A DNA stretch of 64,000 bases from Microlunatus elymi (lineage in GTDB: Bacteria; Actinomycetota; Actinomycetes; Propionibacteriales; Propionibacteriaceae): assembly GCF_007362775.1 (NCBI RefSeq), contig NZ_CP041692.1, forward strand, positions 3,472,001 to 3,536,000, given 5' to 3'. The position numbers were made by a program, and so were the translations under genes. The notes beneath the pieces were generated by a model. That model did not search any database and had not been told where the DNA came from. It saw nothing but the letters and a program-made list of their open reading frames with translations. Positions 61,279 through 64,000 of this stretch are shown here, in pieces. Each line of letters starts with the position of its first letter. Within the stretch, counting starts at the first letter, position 1.

Positions 61279-62028
61279 CTACGACCTCGGGGTGGGTCCG
61301 GTGGGGAGGTCCTCCGAGCCGGCGAACAACCGCCCGAGGCCGGATGCGGATCGTGGCGCGTCGAGCAGCCGCAGGCCTTCCCAGACGGTGACCTGGTTGG
61401 CTGTCAGCACCGGTTTGCCGACGGCGGCTTCCAGGTCGTCGACGAGGGCGAGGGTGTGCATGGCCGTATCGGGCACAAGGATCGCGTCGGCCTCGTCGAG
61501 ATCCGCGGCGCGGGTCAACTCGATCACCTGATCGGGCGTGAGGTGGCCGACGTCGGACGCGTGGAGGATGTCGGAGACGCCGAAGCCGGCCACCGAGATC
61601 CCTGCCTGACCGAGGAAATCGACGAACAGCCGGGCCACGTCATCGGGGTACGAGGCCGCGACGGCGACACGGCGCAGGTCAAGATCGTCGGCGGCACGGG
61701 CGAAGGCGAGCGAGGTCGACGACACCGGTAGCCCGCGGCGCCGGGACAACTCCTCGGCCTGCCGCTGGGCACCCGCCCAGCCGAACACGAAACTGCCGCT
61801 GGTGCAGGCCCAGATGATCGCGTCCGGCCGGTCCGGGCTCAGCGCCGCGGCGCCGAGCTCCAGCGCATCGGCGCTCCCCCAGGCCCGCAACTCCTCGGGC
61901 CGGTGAGCGTCGCTGTCCATTGCGGTGTGCACCAACGGCAACCGCAGGTCGGGGTGGAAACGCTGCTCGGCAACGGCGAAGTCGTCCTCGGCGCTGTGAC
62001 CGGGGTAGAGCAGCCCGATGGTGATCAT
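61279..62028 (-). CDS. Asp/Glu racemase-superfamily protein (maleate isomerase/AMDase-like)
   Basis: A protein of 249 aa from the ATG at 62028, which overlaps the M20 gene stop (ATGA). It opens MITIGLLYPGHSAEDDFAVA. The first catalytic Cys is in IIWACTSGSFVFGWAG. At the second position, where racemases and maleate isomerases have Cys, it reads AILVPDTAMHTLALVDDLE with Asp-Thr instead. One-Cys members include arylmalonate-decarboxylase-like enzymes. A decarboxylase or isomerase of a dicarboxylate is possible. Confidence 0.85.
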   Translation of the reverse strand: MITIGLLYPGHSAEDDFAVAEQRFHPDLRLPLVHTAMDSDAHRPEELRAWGSADALELGAAALSPDRPDAIIWACTSGSFVFGWAGAQRQAEELSRRRGLPVSSTSLAFARAADDLDLRRVAVAASYPDDVARLFVDFLGQAGISVAGFGVSDILHASDVGHLTPDQVIELTRAADLDEADAILVPDTAMHTLALVDDLEAAVGKPVLTANQVTVWEGLRLLDAPRSASGLGRLFAGSEDLPTGPTPRS

Positions 62029-63269
62029 GAAATGCCCAACGTACGTTGGATGATCAGCGCGTAGCCGCGCGCCGCGGTCAACAGGTCCCGGATCGGCACC
62101 GACTCGTCGGCCTGATGCGCCTGTTCGGTCACCGACCCGGGCCCGAACACCACCACGTCCAATCCGGCGTCGCGGGCCAGGAAGCCGCCGTCGCAGGCAG
62201 CCGACCAACCGCCGGGCGGCAGCTCGGGCGCTCCGGCAGCGATGCAGGAATCATGAACCACGGTTGCGATCGTGCTGTCGTTCGCCGTCTCGAACCCGGG
62301 CATGTCCAAGATCAACTCCGTCTCGATCCGCAGATCGTCGGGCAGGTCCAGGCGGCCGATTCGGCGGCGAAGTTGATCAAGAACCATCGGCCCGGTCTCC
62401 GTCGGCAGCAGCCGCCGATCGGCGATCAGCCGGCACTCTGCCGGCACGATCGACGGCCCGGTGCCGCCACTGATCGTCCCCACACTGACCGTGGCCGGAC
62501 CGGTCAGCGGATGACCGCTGCCGGCCAACTCTGCATGCCAGCAACGAAGATCGTCGATGATTTCGGCCGCACCGTAGATCGCGTTGGTTCCTTCGTCAGG
62601 AGAGCCGGCGTGGGCGGCCCGACCGGTGATCTTGATCTCCAGGTACGCGTCGCCACGGGCAGCGATCACGGTCTGCAGCCCGGTCGGCTCGCCGACCACG
62701 CAGCCGGCGAAGCCTCGGCCATGGCCGCTCGTGAGGTAGTGGCGCACCCCCAGCGCGGCATCCTCCTCGTCGATGGTGACCGCCAGCTCCACGGGTCCTC
62801 GTAGCGGCACCCCGGCCCGGCGCATCGCACCCAGCGCGACCAGCATCGCGGCCAAGCCGCCTTTCATGTCGGCCGAGCCGCGCCCGTACAGGCGTCCGTC
62901 GCGAACGAGGCCACGATGAGGATGCATCGACCAGCCGTCACCGGCCGGAACCACATCGGAATGCCCCAGGAACAGCAATCCTGGACCGTCACCGCCGGCG
63001 AGCCGGGCCCGCAGGTTGGGCCGGCCCGGCCGGACCGGGTCGATCTCGTGATCGAGTCCCCGCTGGTCGCAGGCCCGGGCCAGCACCTCGACGGTTGCCT
63101 GTTCCTGGCCGGGCGGATTCTCCCCCGGAGCCACCACCAGAGCGGCCGCCAGCGACGTGATCTCCTCGGTGCCGATCAAGTCCAGTACTGCGGCCTCCGC
63201 CGCCGTTGCGGCACTCGGCGGCGCGAGGCCCAACGGGCTCACCTCAGGCCCGAGGTGCCGCTCAGGCAT
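62025..63269 (-). CDS. M20-family metallopeptidase/deacylase
   Basis: A protein of 414 aa from the ATG at 63269. Dinuclear zinc ligands are in LFLGHSDVVPAGDGW (His), YGRGSADMKGGLAAM (Asp), IDEEDAALG (Glu-Glu), CVVGEPTGLQTV (Glu) and a late His (EQAHQADESVP). The dimerisation lid lies between GRAAHAGSPDEG and ISGGTGPSIVPAEC. It resembles ArgE/DapE deacylases and could release an amino acid from an N-acyl or carbamoyl conjugate. Overlaps both neighbours by 4 and 8 bp. Confidence 0.9.
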   Translation of the reverse strand: MPERHLGPEVSPLGLAPPSAATAAEAAVLDLIGTEEITSLAAALVVAPGENPPGQEQATVEVLARACDQRGLDHEIDPVRPGRPNLRARLAGGDGPGLLFLGHSDVVPAGDGWSMHPHRGLVRDGRLYGRGSADMKGGLAAMLVALGAMRRAGVPLRGPVELAVTIDEEDAALGVRHYLTSGHGRGFAGCVVGEPTGLQTVIAARGDAYLEIKITGRAAHAGSPDEGTNAIYGAAEIIDDLRCWHAELAGSGHPLTGPATVSVGTISGGTGPSIVPAECRLIADRRLLPTETGPMVLDQLRRRIGRLDLPDDLRIETELILDMPGFETANDSTIATVVHDSCIAAGAPELPPGGWSAACDGGFLARDAGLDVVVFGPGSVTEQAHQADESVPIRDLLTAARGYALIIQRTLGIS

Positions 63270-64000
63270 CGAGCGCTCGACGCAGCCTGGCCACGCCCTC
63301 GACGATCCGGTCCGGCGGCGTCGAGGCGAAACACAACCGCAGCGCATCCGGGTAGCGGCCGGTCGGCGAGAACGCAGGACCGGGGATGTACGCGACGCCC
63401 TCGGCCAACGCAGCGGCGAACAGCCGCTGGGTGTCGACCCCGGGAATCGTTACCCACAAGAAGAATCCGCCGTCGGGATCGGTCCAGGTCGCCCGCGACC
63501 CGAATTGGTCGGCCAATGCCGTCTGCATGGCCGTCCTGCGTTCGCGATAACGTTCCCGCTGCGTGCGCAGATGTTGATCAAGACCACCTTCGGCCAGGAA
63601 GGCGGCCACCAGCCGCTGTCCCGGCAGATTGGTGCAGGTGTCCATCGCCTGTTTGGCGTTGATGATCAACTGCTGATGCTGCGGAGCGGTGTCCACCCAA
63701 CCCACCCGCAGCCCGGGAGCGATGATCTTGGAGAAGGTGCGCACCGCGAACACCAGCGGATCACCGTCGGACAGGGATCGCAGCGAACCGATGTCGTCAC
63801 CGCCGAACCGGAGCAGACCGTACGGATCGTCGTCGATGATCATCGAACCCCAACGGCGGGCCAACTCGATCAACCGCTGCCGGCGTTCCAGGCTCAGTGT
63901 GGTGCCGGAAGGATTCTGAAAGCTGGGGATGACGTAGATCGCCTTCGGCGCTCGACCGGCCCGGTCGACGACCTCGATCAACTCGTCGATGATCATGCCG
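63262..64000 (-). CDS. PLP-dependent class I/II aminotransferase (5' end beyond window)
   Basis: The last 246 residues of an aminotransferase of the 2-aminoadipate/LysN or MocR-like type. Visible are AIYVIPSFQNPSGTTLSLER, MIIDDDPYGLLRF (PLP Asp), VRTFSKIIAPGLRVGW with the Schiff-base Lys, and GFFLWVTIPG. Whether an N-terminal GntR HTH (MocR type) exists cannot be seen. It is the most upstream visible gene of the operon running M20, racemase-like. Confidence 0.88.
   Translation of the reverse strand, partial: GMIIDELIEVVDRAGRAPKAIYVIPSFQNPSGTTLSLERRQRLIELARRWGSMIIDDDPYGLLRFGGDDIGSLRSLSDGDPLVFAVRTFSKIIAPGLRVGWVDTAPQHQQLIINAKQAMDTCTNLPGQRLVAAFLAEGGLDQHLRTQRERYRERRTAMQTALADQFGSRATWTDPDGGFFLWVTIPGVDTQRLFAAALAEGVAYIPGPAFSPTGRYPDALRLCFASTPPDRIVEGVARLRRALDA

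Noticed and set aside
1-64000. rRNA, tRNA, prophage or insertion sequences
   Set aside because: No transposase or integrase motifs, terminal inverted repeats with a gene inside, or tRNA-like cloverleaf segments were recognised by reading; a covariance-model scan could still reveal a small RNA.

Overview
The window is GC-rich, gene-dense chromosomal DNA from an actinobacterium. Three signs point this way. GTG and TTG starts are common. The LexA boxes are of the actinobacterial TCGAAC-N4-GTTCGA type, and there is a DtxR/IdeR-type iron box. The gene neighbourhood recA-recX / rny / gluABCD / miaB / miaA / dapF / hflX / DinG-like helicase / lexA / nrdR / nrdJ is the block known from Actinobacteria. 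A Propionibacteriales (Microlunatus-like) host is my best guess, but it is an inference. I saw no rRNA, tRNA, CRISPR array, transposase, integrase or phage gene.

Layout. (1) 0-10.7 kb: a sugar-acid or oligosaccharide-like module. A LysR regulator (cut by the window edge) diverges from a D-2-hydroxyacid dehydrogenase / enolase-superfamily / sugar-isomerase operon. This operon converges on a complete family-5 (Opp-type) ABC importer preceded by a ROK regulator. (2) 10.8-13.3 kb: small accessory genes and an AEC transporter. (3) 13.3-19.4 kb: deoxyribonucleotide and SOS core (nrdJ, nrdR, a DUF2752 membrane protein, a small SOS-boxed membrane protein, lexA). (4) 19.4-24.2 kb: an iron-boxed siderophore-binding lipoprotein, a DUF4333 lipoprotein, a PLP enzyme, a PurO-like protein and an epoxide hydrolase. 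(5) 24.2-43 kb: DinG-like helicase, hflX, dapF, miaA, miaB, gluABCD and rny, with accessory genes between them (VOC fusion, GNAT, MT0933-like antitoxin, ferritin, aldose epimerase, gamma-glutamyltransferase). (6) 43-51.6 kb: an APH-fold kinase, two GNATs, a TetR/NmrA/UbiX/UbiD/FHA cluster, a cis-prenyltransferase and a P-loop kinase. (7) 51.6-53.5 kb: recX and recA. (8) 54-64 kb: an MHS-type MFS transporter, GabT, GabD, DUF2461, a hydrolase with its TetR, then a GntR/FCD regulator heading an Asp/Glu-racemase-like / M20 amidohydrolase / PLP aminotransferase operon that leaves the window.

How the parts connect. LexA boxes sit before lexA, before the divergent small membrane gene (two boxes back to back) and before recA, so one SOS circuit spans 35 kb. 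In region 8 a near-identical palindrome, ATTGTCGAC(A/G)AT with a shared CCT tail, lies between gabT and gabD, over the GntR start codon and, in weaker form, upstream of the MFS gene. This links uptake, transamination, semialdehyde oxidation and the GntR operon into one predicted regulon, and I regard it as the most promising undescribed system here. Other unusual items are repeat sequences written into the N-terminus of RecX, a four-copy His-rich hexapeptide minisatellite at the end of a GNAT, and a 43-bp hairpin between gluD and rny.
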